From assembly GCA_030849805.1 (NCBI GenBank), contig JASANZ010002227.1, positions 17,219 through 81,218 on the forward strand: a DNA stretch of 64,000 nt, read 5' to 3'. Numbering within the stretch: position 1 is the first letter of the stretch; each line of letters begins with the position of its first letter. Both the position numbers and the translations under genes were made by a program. The notes beneath the pieces were generated by a model. The model was not told the DNA's origin and made no database searches. It saw nothing but the letters and a program-made list of their open reading frames with translations. The stretch comes from Sergeia podlipaevii (lineage: Eukaryota; Euglenozoa; Kinetoplastea; Trypanosomatida; Trypanosomatidae). Below are positions 31,648 to 41,080 of the stretch, one piece after another.

Positions 31648-31758
31648 TATGTGTGTATGTATGTGTAGAGGGAGAGAAAAGGGGGCACTTGGGCATGTAT
31701 TTNTATGTGTGTATGTATGTGTAGAGGGAGAGAAAAAGGGGCACTTGGGCATGTATTT
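31648..31758 (+). repeat. 55-bp direct duplication flanking a single N
   Basis: 31648-31702 and 31704-31758 are the same 55 bases except that one position in the A/G run differs (AAAAGGGGG against AAAAAGGGG). The N at 31703 separates them. This is the pattern of two overlapping contig ends that were abutted rather than merged. Confidence 0.85.
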
Positions 31759-32397
31759 AGGAAAAGTATGTATTTTTTTTTTCTTTCAGTTAATTTGATT
31801 ATCATTATTATTATCTTTATCAAGCCGTATTTCTGCCAACTTTCGTGTTTGTTTTCTTTGGCAATGCTGCTCTATTTCCTTTTTTTTTCTTTTTTTTCCT
31901 TTTTTTGCATTTTGTGTTTACTTTTTTGTTTGTTTGTTTGTTTGTTGTTGTTGTTATTATCATAAATAATTACTATTATTATTCATTTTTTGATTTTGAT
32001 TATGAAAGCCAGAACGAAAAGAAAACAAATAAGCAAACGAACGAAATGAGTACATTGGACGAAATAAAATATGTTAAAATACATGTTGGGCTATGTTGTG
32101 TCTCTGAAATACATGCACGTGTCTGTGGCATGCTTCTTCCTCTTTCTCTTTCATTTTGGTCCCCCCCCTTTGCGTATTTTTTGTTGTTGTTGTTGTTGTT
32201 GTTGTTGGGATCATTTTAAGCAAAAATCCGAAATGAAGAAAGAAAAGAGAGAAAGAAATCACCTGAAGCTATTATATTTCCCTCACCTTCTTTTGCAATC
32301 CTATATCTATGCTTGTACCTACTCTTGTGCTGCTTTATCTTTGTAACTTGTCAAAAAAAAGATTTAAAAGGGAGAACGTTACTTTCACATATATATA

Positions 32398-32410
32398 TTT
32401 TTTTTTAGAA
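32398..32410 (+). promoter_or_regulatory. Probable trans-splice acceptor of the 32515 gene
   Basis: T11 run followed at once by AG at 32409-32410; 5' UTR about 104 nt. A second T-rich ATTAAG at 32501-32510 would leave only 4 nt before the ATG. Confidence 0.55.
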
Positions 32411-32514
32411 AAGCAAACAGAACATCGTAGAAGTATCTTTATATATTTACTTCCACTTAGAAAAAGAAGAGACATACATACATACACACAGAAAGAATTT
32501 TTTTATTAAGGGAA

Positions 32515-33012
32515 ATGTCCGGTCACCGCCACATGAACGATCCCGGCCTGACTCAGAACCAGGGCAACGTCCTCGGCGACCGCCCGTGTGTACGTCAGAG
32601 CCGTCTGTATCGCGAGCAGTGCGGTGGTAACGCAATGAAAGAGTTGCTGGGACAGAATGATCTCAAGTGGAACACTACGCAGACCGAGGGATGCTACGGA
32701 GGTGGCAGCGTGTATGATCACAACACAACAGACAATCGCGCAATTCGCGGTGGTCAGGCCCAGGAGCAGCACCACCACCAGCAGGAACAGCCTCAACAGC
32801 AACAACAGCAGCAGCAACAGCAGCAGCAGCAACCTCCTCATGAATATGGTGAGGGTCGCCCCCAGCTTGAGCGTCGTGGTCAGATAGCTGGGCAGCCAAG
32901 CATTCAGCAGCAGTCCAAGGAGCAAGTTCTCTCTGAGAGCACTGGCCGTGCGCTTCGCCCAGGTGCAGGGTACGCCAATAAGCAGACATACAACATCTTT
33001 ACTGGTCAATAA
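32515..33012 (+). CDS. Small Gln-rich protein of unknown function
   Basis: 165 residues, not recognised. The N-terminal 80 residues are non-repetitive (GNVLGDRPCVRQSRLYREQC and NAMKELLGQNDLKWN). A His/Gln tract with about 13 consecutive Gln follows (near 94-106). The C-terminal 55 residues end in ALRPGAGYANKQTYNIFTGQ. It has few hydrophobic residues and no signal peptide or membrane segment, so it is probably a soluble or cytoskeleton-associated protein. The terminal RPGxG...NIF pattern faintly recalls short microtubule-associated proteins of the Jupiter/HN1 type, but I would not assign it on that. High third-position GC and a clear upstream splice signal support expression. Confidence 0.75.
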   Translation: MSGHRHMNDPGLTQNQGNVLGDRPCVRQSRLYREQCGGNAMKELLGQNDLKWNTTQTEGCYGGGSVYDHNTTDNRAIRGGQAQEQHHHQQEQPQQQQQQQQQQQQQPPHEYGEGRPQLERRGQIAGQPSIQQQSKEQVLSESTGRALRPGAGYANKQTYNIFTGQ

Positions 33013-33647
33013 GATGAGGTTTTGGGTACGTGCGCGTGTGTGTGAGAGAGAAAGCAATGACTATACTGAGAGAAGCACATATGGCAACAAAAAATTGTTA
33101 TTACCGCATCCTATGTGTATTTGCTTTTTTTTCTCTCTCTTTGCTGTATGTACGTGAGTGTGTGTATATTTTTCTTTTACCTATTTCTCACTCTTTGCGT
33201 CTTTGATTGCTGTTATAATTTCGGATTATTAGATACATTGGCGAAACAAACTCAGTACTTCACTTTTTTTTTCAAAAAAAGAAATGAGTGCCTTTATGTA
33301 TGTATGGTGAGTGACACACCCCTCCACCTTTATATACACACATAAAAGCAGCTGTCCCACTTGTACTGCTATTTATTGGGAAGCAGGTGCTATATACCAA
33401 TACATATACGCGTGTGCTCCCGCTCTTTCCCTTCTCTTCTTTCTTTCTTTCTTTTTTATTTTTTTTTCCTTTTTGTCGCCAGACCCTACACTCTCTATTC
33501 TTGCCTTTTTACATCATGTAGAACGAAGTTATCTTTGTTTGTTTGTTTTTATTATTATTATTATTTGTTTGCTTTATTCTTCTTACTAATTTTTGTGCAT
33601 CTTCTGCTGCTGTTGTCCGCGTAATATGTTTGTATTCTTTGCCTTTT

Positions 33648-33671
33648 ATTATTATTATTATTATTATTATT
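33648..33671 (+). repeat. (TTA)n microsatellite
   Basis: Perfect trinucleotide run in the spacer. Confidence 0.85.
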
Positions 33672-34610
33672 TATCTACTATTTACTCTCGTTCGCTCTCA
33701 CTCTTTCTTTTTTCCTTGCTCTGTCTCCTGAATGATTTCCCGTTTTCTATATATATATGCATGAATAGAATTTTACATTCACGTGTTCAGTCTCCTTCTC
33801 TCTCTCTCTCTCTCTCCATGAAAGAGGAGAGAGATGGAGAACCAAGGAGGAATGTAGGGAAAGATGAAACAGGGAGGAGAGAGAGAGAGAGAGAGAGAGG
33901 AAGATTGCTTTGAAAGGGATGGGAAACAAAGGGGGAGAAAGAGGAACAGCGATGTCTTCATGAACAAATATGTGTTCACTAGAGTATATACGATATACAT
34001 ACGTATTTCATCCGCTATATGCGCATATTGGTAAGCATACACAATATCTATGTCAAAGTAGGTATAAAAAAGAAAAAGGAATGGAGAATGAAGATGGAAG
34101 ACAACGATTGACGGGTATATATTTATGGAAATGGTTTGGGAGGGAGAGAGTGAGAGAGAGAGAGAAAGAGGGAAAGGAAGAAGGGAAGCCATGACGCTTT
34201 CTTTCTTGCTTTTGGTTGTTGTTCTTTTGAAGGTATGCGTGCGATGAACTATGAGTTATGATTAGAGGAACAGACAAAGAGAAGGAAAAGAAAGAAGAAA
34301 ATAGGAAGCCGCCAGAATATTATTGTTTATTTCTATTTTTTTTTATTTTTTAATTCTATGGCGAATACAGTTGTGCCAGATCAACGAGAATAATGATTAT
34401 TATTATTATTATTTAGAAAGAAAAAAAATGCTCTTCTTTTTCCATTTTTTCTTTGTACCTGAAATTTTAAACATTCTAAGTGGTATCCTGTTTGCTTTGT
34501 GTCGTTGTTGTTGTTGTTGTTTTTCTACTGGCTTCTTTTCGTTGAACGCGCTTGATTTTATTTTTTTGCATTTCAGCTGCGATGCATTTTTTTTTTTTAT
34601 GATTACCATC

Positions 34611-34641
34611 TTTTCTCTCTCTCTCTCTTTTTCTTATCAAG
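34611..34641 (+). promoter_or_regulatory. Probable trans-splice acceptor of ADAT2
   Basis: A long C/T tract ending TTCTTATCAAG, AG at 34640-34641; 5' UTR about 46 nt. Confidence 0.6.
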
Positions 34642-34687
34642 TTTCTGTTGTTGTGGTCGTAGTGATTGTAGTAGTGGTCAGTGTGTG

Positions 34688-35575
34688 ATGTCCAGCTGTG
34701 CATCTTCTAGTGAGGTGCATTACGTAGATGCCTTCATGCTGGAAGCCCTCAGAGAGGCTGCGGTCGCGCTGGCAGAAGGAGAGGTACCGGTCGGTTGTGT
34801 GCTCGTCCGCATCGACACGAATGAGCACTTTAACTCTTTCCAAGTGCCTCTGTGCGATGACACGCCGTGCAGCAACCACGACAATAGTACTAGTAATAAT
34901 AATAATGCCCGAAGTATTACGAATGACGACAGAAGTGCAGAATCGGTGCCGGCGCGGACTCATGAAGAAGCCGAAGACGGTACAGTAGCGATGAAGCAGC
35001 TAACACCACCTTTGCTGTCGCGAGGCCGGAATGCGACAAATAGACTTCACCACGCACTAGCTCACGCAGAGTTAGTTGCAGCCGAGGCGCTTTCTGTCTA
35101 CTCAGCCCAGCAGCAGCAGCAGCAGCAGCACCACCACCACGATGGAATCAATCACGACGACGATGGCAAGACTGAAAGCACCGCCATTCATGATCTCTCC
35201 GCCTACGTTCTCTACGTGACGGTCGAACCCTGCGTCATGTGTGCCGCCTTCTTGCTGTATCATCGCATTCGACACGTGTTCTTTGGCTGTGCAAACCCAC
35301 GCTTTGGCGGCAATGGAACCGTTCTTGCCCTGAACGATCCTGAACGAAACAACTTTAGTGGGTACCTCGGCACGTCTACCATGACAGAAACAGCAGCTTC
35401 CTCGTCGATGATGATGAGTGGTACAAGTTGCGGGTATCCCAGCGAAGGGGGGCACCGGGCGGACGAGGCGATCCATCAGCTTCAAGCATTTTACGGACGT
35501 GAAAATCCAAACGCCCCAGGGCACAAGCGGCGCCGCAAGCCGCCGGTGTCGTCCTCGGAAGCCGGAAGTGAATGA
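34688..35575 (+). CDS. ADAT2: tRNA adenosine deaminase catalytic subunit ADAT2 (Tad2)
   Basis: 295 residues from the ATG at 34688 (an upstream GTG in frame is not used). It is a cytidine/deoxycytidylate-deaminase-fold protein: ALAEGEVPVGCVLV start, zinc ligand and catalytic Glu in LAHAELVAAEA (His126, Glu128), zinc ligands in VEPCVMCAA (Cys182, Cys185), then RIRHVFFGCANPRFGGNG, which is ADAT2-specific. With ADAT3 it makes inosine at position 34 of cytosolic tRNAs; in trypanosomes the pair also takes part in C-to-U editing of tRNA-Thr. Two low-complexity inserts (about 55-105, and a Gln7/His4 tract near 141-155 between the motifs) make it longer than usual. The basic C-terminus HKRRRKPP corresponds to the Lys/Arg tail known to bind tRNA in T. 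brucei ADAT2. Confidence 0.95.
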   Translation: MSSCASSSEVHYVDAFMLEALREAAVALAEGEVPVGCVLVRIDTNEHFNSFQVPLCDDTPCSNHDNSTSNNNNARSITNDDRSAESVPARTHEEAEDGTVAMKQLTPPLLSRGRNATNRLHHALAHAELVAAEALSVYSAQQQQQQQHHHHDGINHDDDGKTESTAIHDLSAYVLYVTVEPCVMCAAFLLYHRIRHVFFGCANPRFGGNGTVLALNDPERNNFSGYLGTSTMTETAASSSMMMSGTSCGYPSEGGHRADEAIHQLQAFYGRENPNAPGHKRRRKPPVSSSEAGSE

Positions 35576-35667
35576 GAGAGAGAGAGAATGATGCATAGAG
35601 AGGAGAGGGGGGGGGGAACACAACAATACCAGGGACCCTTTCTTTTGTTGTTTCTCTTCATTCTTTC

Positions 35668-35689
35668 TATATATATATATATATATATA
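35668..35689 (+). repeat. (TA)n microsatellite
   Basis: Perfect dinucleotide run downstream of ADAT2. Confidence 0.9.
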
Positions 35690-36033
35690 AAGGTATTTGT
35701 ATAGTTATTAAAGAAAAAAAAAGGTACACTTTCGTTTAACTAACATATTCACACAGTTTTATATCATTTTTTTTTTTTGATATATAAATATGCAATTTTT
35801 GAACGGTAATTTGCGTTGGTTTGTTATTCCCCCCTTCTCCGCTCCCCTTTTTTTTCATGTTGGGGGTGGTGTTGTTGTTGTCTTGCTTTTTTTATATTCT
35901 TGTTGCTGGTTACACTCCATATATATAAGCTGGAAGCTGTGTGCTTCTGCTGATGTATTTAAAAGATGGAATTAGCACTTGCCCCCTCCCCTCCCTCCCT
36001 ACCACTATTTTCTTCTTTTTTTTCTCTCTCCCT

Positions 36034-36062
36034 TTATTATTATTATTATTATTATTATTATT
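36034..36062 (+). repeat. (TTA)n microsatellite
   Basis: Nine or more perfect units in the spacer. Confidence 0.9.
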
Positions 36063-36226
36063 GCTTGCATCCACCTGTATGTATGTTTCCCTCATTGAAA
36101 TTCTATATAGGTGTGCAGACGTACCACTCATCGTGCACTTTACATCTGAATTTTTAAATCATTTTTTTTTTTAAATCATTTTTTATTAGTTCTTTTCTTT
36201 TTTGAAAAGAAAGAAAGAGAGAGAGA

Positions 36227-36243
36227 GACAGACAGACAGACAG
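36227..36243 (+). repeat. (GACA)n tetranucleotide repeat
   Basis: Four units immediately after a (GA) run in the 5' leader of the small membrane-protein gene. Confidence 0.85.
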
Positions 36244-36285
36244 AAGCGACAAAATAGTGAGCATTGAGCAGTAGGTATCACAAAC

Positions 36286-36483
36286 ATGAGTGGCTCTCCG
36301 AAGGACAGCATGTTGTGTGCGGCCAAGGTGATGTTGCCCCTTGTGCTCCTCTACCTCTTCTTTGCTACAGTCCGCTTTACCTGCTGTGTTACCTTCATCG
36401 CCACCAACCCACAGACCCCAGGTGCTTTTCCATTTAATAAAGCATATCTCGATGAAGTATCCACGTGCCTCGCGCGCTATTGA
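36286..36483 (+). CDS. 65-residue single-helix membrane protein
   Basis: Short, but supported: the codons are GC-rich at third positions unlike the AT-rich flanks, the ATG follows T-rich sequence with AG at 36208-36209, and the protein is not repetitive. It starts MSGSPKDSMLCAAK, then has one strongly hydrophobic segment (about 12-41, including VMLPLVLLYLFFATV), then a polar tail with NPQTPGAFPFNKAYLDEVST. Such size and topology resemble small subunits of respiratory, translocase or oligosaccharyltransferase complexes, but I do not recognise a family. Three cysteines lie in or near the helix. It sits between ADAT2 and the amino acid transporter with its own spacers. Confidence 0.65.
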   Translation: MSGSPKDSMLCAAKVMLPLVLLYLFFATVRFTCCVTFIATNPQTPGAFPFNKAYLDEVSTCLARY

Positions 36484-37234
36484 GAAAACTGAAGTAGAGA
36501 GGGAGAGATTTGGAATATATTGAAAGGAGATCAAACACCAGCAAAACGAACAAAAATAAAAAAGGCTGTCACAAAGCATCAATTTTGTTAAGGTGTAGCG
36601 AAGGCGGCTTTCAGTTGTAGAGTCAAGCTGAGAGATACAAAGAGAGAGAGAGAGTGCCGACTTTATGTAGAAGAAGGGAGGGAGGGAGGCCAGTCGCGGA
36701 GTTTTTATATATGGAGCTGCGTAGATACACAGAACTGTGTTAACTTCTGCTGTTGTTGTTGTTGAAGGAACTTTATATGAGTTGAATCAGTAGAGATCCA
36801 ATGGCCGCTTGACGATTTAGCTGTCTCTGTTTCTTCTTTCTCTCTCTTCATTTCCTCTAGGCACCTTGCTGCAATATGAAAAGGGAATCGTTGCTTTACA
36901 ACATGTGTTTTGTTTTCTCATCACTGCTATTCTCCTTCTTTTCTACTTTTTGCTACTATTTTATTTATTATTATTTTTTTTTAATTGAGGGATTTTATCT
37001 TTTTTTTTTTGCTTTCACATTTATCATAGAAGAAACACCCCGACTCACCAACAGAAAGGGAGAGAGAAACATAATATCCAGATATCTTGAACGTGCTCGT
37101 CGTATCACACACGTACACAACGCAAGGCAAAAGGCGCGATTTAGACCTGATTTGATCTGGATTTCAAACAAAATTAGGCAAGAGATAGATACTACTAACG
37201 ATTATCTTTTTTTTTTTTAAGAACCACAAGAAGG
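36484..37234 (+). other. Intergenic spacer, 0.75 kb
   Basis: No supported gene. It contains (GA)n near 36640-36652, (TTG) near 36750-36762, and T-rich stretches. A 114-codon open frame from 36876 is mostly encoded by T-rich low-complexity sequence and lies upstream of the acceptor at 37221, so I do not call it. Confidence 0.65.
37206..37221 (+). promoter_or_regulatory. Probable trans-splice acceptor of the amino acid transporter
   Basis: T13 tract followed by AAG, AG at 37220-37221. The 5' UTR would be only about 13 nt. Confidence 0.55.
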
Positions 37235-38680
37235 ATGGACAAAGATGACACACAGCAGCGGCAGGCCCTTATCGAGGGCTTCATCAACATGACCGACATG
37301 GACATGTTGGAGGAGAACAACGTGCCTATTTTCGGTCGTGGCCGCCCTGGTGAATACGGAGACAAAGACTATATCGAGATGGATGAAGACTATGTCTCGG
37401 AGGCAGGAGAGGGTCCACGCAAGCTTGCTGCTGGAGAAATCAAAGAAAACTCTAACATCTTCAAGTCCGCCTTCCACATCTTCAAGGCAAACGTTGGCAC
37501 TGGCGTGTTCATGCTGCCTACGTTCTACAAGGACTCTGGATACGTTGTCTCCGTAATTCTCGCTATTATGATCGGCATCGTAGTGGTGGACTGCACACAC
37601 ATGTTACTCAGAACCAAGATCAAGATCAACCGCCGTGACGTGTCCACCTATTCGCAGTTGTGCAACTACGTCTGCGGACCTGCCATGGGCTGGGTCCTCT
37701 TCGTCGCGCTGTGCCTAACACAGTTTGGTTTCTGTCTCATGTATTCACAGCTGGCGAGTGAGACGATGCAGGAGCTGGTTTCCATGAAGCACGGCCATTA
37801 TCTGTGGGTCAGTCTCGTTCTCATCATAGGCTACCCCATGTGCTGCTTCTCAGACAATCTCTCCCTGCTAGCCATCGCCACCTTCATCGCGACGATCGGC
37901 GTCTTCTACGCACTCATCAGCTGCTTTGTGAAGAGCTGCATGGTGTTGGGCAGCCTCCACGGTATTGACCCTACATGCAACGCTGCAGGTAAGAATATTC
38001 CTGTAGGTTGGTTCAACAATCTTGCCAACAATATGATGGTACTGGAGGGCATTGCTATCATTCTCCCCGTGCACGCCTCTTGCAAGCAGAAGAAGCTTCT
38101 GCCTCGCACAATTACTATCGTCCTCGGCGGAGTCATCTGCTGGTACTTGCTGTTTGGTCTCACTGGATACCTAGCCTTTGGTACGAGCCTTACTACGTCG
38201 CTTGTTTCCGCGATGAGCAAGGATGACTGGGGTGTCAGCATCCGGATTCTTTTCTTGCTCAACATCGTCTTCACTTATCCTCTTCAATACATGTCTGCCC
38301 AACAGCTGATCGATCAGCTGGTTGGATGCAAGCCGCGTAGTTGGATCGGGCTTGCCATTCGTCTTGGCATCAATCTTGTTATCTGGGCCCTTGCCATGGC
38401 GATGCCCGCTAGCGCTGTCAACGTCGTTGTGAATTTCATCGGTGCGCTGCCGTCCTGCTGCATGGTTCTGATCATTCCATCTATTCTGGCTTTGCATGTG
38501 GACTACGCCGTGGCGCACCCCGATGAAGACCGTAGTAGCCGCCACTACTGGAAAATGCTGGCGACTGGCAACGGCAAGTTTTTCACGCTTCAGCGTGTTA
38601 AGTCGATGTTGTATTGCATTATCGCACTGCTCATTATGGTAATTGGTACTTTCGCCATCATTCAAGGATTGGTATCGTAG
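37235..38680 (+). CDS. Amino acid transporter, AAAP family
   Basis: 481 residues. An acidic cytosolic N-terminus of about 70 residues precedes 11 predicted membrane helices. The first has the family signature FKANVGTGVFMLPTFYKDSG (about 82-101); helix 6 carries the conserved LEGIAIILPVHASC. The protein belongs to the amino acid/auxin permease family (Aa_trans, SLC36-like), which imports amino acids by proton or sodium symport at the plasma membrane or exports them from acidic compartments. Trypanosomatids have a large expanded set of these. Substrate cannot be read from sequence: candidates include neutral amino acids, proline or arginine. Length and topology are typical, and there is no sign of truncation. 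Confidence 0.92.
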   Translation: MDKDDTQQRQALIEGFINMTDMDMLEENNVPIFGRGRPGEYGDKDYIEMDEDYVSEAGEGPRKLAAGEIKENSNIFKSAFHIFKANVGTGVFMLPTFYKDSGYVVSVILAIMIGIVVVDCTHMLLRTKIKINRRDVSTYSQLCNYVCGPAMGWVLFVALCLTQFGFCLMYSQLASETMQELVSMKHGHYLWVSLVLIIGYPMCCFSDNLSLLAIATFIATIGVFYALISCFVKSCMVLGSLHGIDPTCNAAGKNIPVGWFNNLANNMMVLEGIAIILPVHASCKQKKLLPRTITIVLGGVICWYLLFGLTGYLAFGTSLTTSLVSAMSKDDWGVSIRILFLLNIVFTYPLQYMSAQQLIDQLVGCKPRSWIGLAIRLGINLVIWALAMAMPASAVNVVVNFIGALPSCCMVLIIPSILALHVDYAVAHPDEDRSSRHYWKMLATGNGKFFTLQRVKSMLYCIIALLIMVIGTFAIIQGLVS

Positions 38681-39670
38681 TTTTTTTTTTATCTTCTGTT
38701 TCTGTTTTGCTATAATTTAGCTATTTTATTGTCTTATATATTATATGTTTTTAGAAACTGTTTTGTTTCTTTTTGTTGTTTTTGTTGTTGTTTTTGAATT
38801 TAATATATATGTGGATGCTCACATATATATTTGCTGACATGCACGCAGATGTGTATGCCTCTTCATACTTCTGGTTCTTGTCTGTGTGGCTGTCTGTCTG
38901 TGTTCATGTGTTTGAGAGTAATATGAGAAGGGCCGGGAGGAAGGTTAGAGGAAGGGCATATATTTAAATATGTTTGCGGTATTACCTTTGATCTTGTGAA
39001 AGAAAGGAAAAAAAAAAAGGATTGGGTGCGTTACTATATGATCGTTGTTGTTGTTGTTGTTTTTTTTTTTTTTTTGACGAAAGAAAGAGAACAGTGTAGG
39101 GGAGCAATGGAAGATATGACGCGATGAATGGTATGTGTACTTTTTTTTCTTTTTTTTCTCCTTTTTTTTCTTTCACTTTTTGCGTAGGATGACAGTGTTG
39201 TGTGTATATGTGTATGGTATATACATATTTTCAAGTCCATTCTCTTATGCCTTTTCCCCTTTTTTCTCCTCTCACTACGCCGCCTTCCATATATCTATCT
39301 ATCTATATACATATATATCTCTGCGAGCGAAGTATTTTTTTAAAAAAAAAAAGTGGAGGAAACAGAAGGCCGATACTGGATTTGGGCTTTTCTTTTTCTT
39401 TTTTCGTTTTTTTATTGGGTTCTACTTCCTTTTTCCTCTTTCATTGCTATTATTATTATGTTTTGCTTCTTTAAAAAAAAAAAACGGAAATCGTCGCTTC
39501 TTGAGGGGATTTTCACTACTCGCTATGGTAACAAGGAAAGAAAACTCTTCTCCATTATCATTATTATTAAATTTTTTTCTTCTTCTTCTCACCTTTTGTT
39601 GTTGTTGCTAACGTTATCTATATCACCATCATCATTGCTTGTTTCGTCGTGTCCTATGTACCTGTTATAT

Positions 39671-39797
39671 TGGCGGAGGGTGCCCTTGGGTCGCTTCTCT
39701 AGCAACTTCACTCTCTTGGGGACGCAGAGTAGAAGTGGGCAATCCCTCCTCAATGTCGTATCCGTGTGTCAGCCATCGTGACTGACCTTGTTCTTTT
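39671..39797 (+). ncRNA. Candidate structured RNA in the transporter-MRD1 spacer
   Basis: A GC-rich non-repetitive islet in an AT-rich spacer. An outer stem pairs GGAGGG-TGCCC (39675-39685) with GGGCA-AT-CCCTCC (39737-39749), 11 pairs with a two-base bulge. Inside it, 39705-39714 pairs with 39726-39736 (10 pairs, one-base bulge), stacked directly on the outer stem, leaving a 19-base one-sided bulge at 39686-39704. A third hairpin pairs GTCAG (39768-39772) with CTGAC (39782-39786), followed by a T4 at 39794-39797. I do not recognise a known RNA family and no C/D or AGA box fits. The strand is uncertain. A 41-codon open frame (39656-39781) overlaps it as an alternative reading. Confidence 0.35.
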
Positions 39798-40886
39798 ATA
39801 TATATATCGAAGGGAAGCGCTTTTTTTTAATGGTCACAACACTATACAAAAAGAAGGGGAGATCAGCGCTGAGAGCAAAAAAAAAAAAACGAGAAATGAA
39901 AAACCTCCAGATAGATGGCTGGCACATACATATGTGCACATCTCTCTTTCTATACTTAACCGTGGCAACAGAGAAGCGAATCTTCTTATAAGAAATTACA
40001 TAGCCGAGCAAAAAAAAAATAAAGAAACAGGAGAATGAAAACAAACAGCAGAAATGGTGTTTTTTCTTTTTTTTTTTTTTGGAATAGCGCGGAGCCCATG
40101 GTCATCTTTTTTTTTGCGATGGATACCGCTGGGAAGAGAGAGAGAGAGAGAGGTGAGAAGCAAGGAGAAAAAAAAATATAGTGAGGAAAGAAAAAGAAGA
40201 AGAAGCGTAAGTGAGAGCATCAGAAACAGAAACAAATATATACATTTATCGTATATTATCAGAAGGCAGAAAGAAAATTCATACTTTTTTTTGGTAGTGT
40301 TGTCCTTTGGGGAAAATGTTGCTTTTTTTTTCTTTTGACAGAAAAGGAATGGAGAGGCTTTCACAGAGATACCCAGAGTCTTCGTTGTCCTGTCAAGAAC
40401 GGTCGTTTGATTATTTTTTATTTATTTTTTTTGTTTTGTGTTTCTATACTTTTTTTAAAATTGTTGTTATCTAATTTTTCAGCACTACGGCCATCACGCA
40501 CTAGAGAACGCAACCACATACACTTACGCACACAGCCATATACGAATGATATCATCTTAGAATCTTTCTCTCTTTTATGTGCTTGATTTTGTCTGCGTAT
40601 GTGTACATGTGCGTGATGTCAGGGGCCTGCAAGTCATGGGAGGCGGACGTGACGCTGTTATCTACGTATTACCATGTATATCATCTCTCTATGCTATGAT
40701 GTATCAATCATGCTATCATTCTATGTTCTTTTTTTTTTTTGATATTGTTGGCGTTCTTTCTTTTTAATTTTTGGACATTAATTTTCTTCGAGCATTTAAG
40801 GAGGAAGGGGGAAGAGGTACTTTCCCTTGTCCATTACAAGAAGCGATTCTACAGTAACTACCTTACTATTGCTATTGCTATTATTT

Positions 40887-40927
40887 TACTTTTTGTTTTT
40901 TTTTGTTTTTTTTTCCTTATCATATAG
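40887..40927 (+). promoter_or_regulatory. Probable trans-splice acceptor of the MRD1/RBM19 gene
   Basis: A long T-rich tract ends in CATATAG, AG at 40926-40927; 5' UTR about 153 nt. Confidence 0.55.
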
Positions 40928-41080
40928 GACCTGTGAAAGACCTGCCCACTGTTGAAAACCGTGTGACGATTTTACTTGTGGCAATAAGGAATATATATAT
41001 ATACACACATAAGTTGTTGACGCAAAAAGTTCAAGGCAACCAGAAAGTAGGGGGGAGAGAGAGCGCGGGGAAAGCAAGTC

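Larger units (their letters stand above)
29666..32514 (+). other. Intergenic spacer, 2.85 kb, with a gap base
   Basis: No supported gene. It contains poly-T and poly-A tracts, (ATG)n near 29758-29777, (TTA)n near 30137-30160, 30249-30271, 31228-31244 and 31298-31313, (TTG)n near 32179-32208, and a (TA) run near 30381-30394. A single N at 31703 sits between two 55-base copies. A more complex islet lies at 31370-31475. Confidence 0.65.
33013..34687 (+). other. Intergenic spacer, 1.67 kb
   Basis: No gene. It contains poly-T tracts, (TTA)n near 33549-33565 and 33648-33671, (CT)n and (GA)n runs near 33797-33815 and 33877-33899 that could pair with each other, and (TTG)n near 34503-34521. Confidence 0.7.
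35576..36285 (+). other. Intergenic spacer, 0.71 kb
   Basis: No gene. It holds (GA) and G8 just after the stop, (TA)n at 35668-35689, poly-T, (TTA)n at 36034-36062 and (GACA)n at 36227-36243. Confidence 0.7.
38681..41080 (+). other. Intergenic spacer, 2.40 kb
   Basis: No protein gene supported. It contains poly-T and poly-A tracts, (TTG) near 39043-39060, (TA) runs near 39308-39320 and 39797-39806, and (GA)n near 40136-40152. Unlike the rest, 39655-39790 is GC-rich, non-repetitive and can fold (separate entry). Confidence 0.65.

Noticed and set aside
29199..33012. Shared NIFTG motif in the 25355 and 32515 proteins
   Set aside because: Five residues in otherwise unrelated low-complexity proteins is within chance.
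36876..37220. 114-codon frame before the transporter
   Set aside because: Half is encoded by T-rich low-complexity DNA and it ends in the T tract of the transporter's splice acceptor.
39656..39781. 41-codon frame MYLLYWRRVPLGRFSS...
   Set aside because: Codon use is coding-like, but no AG lies between the upstream C/T tract and its ATG, and the same DNA forms strong nested stems. Kept as an alternative to the RNA candidate rather than a gene call.
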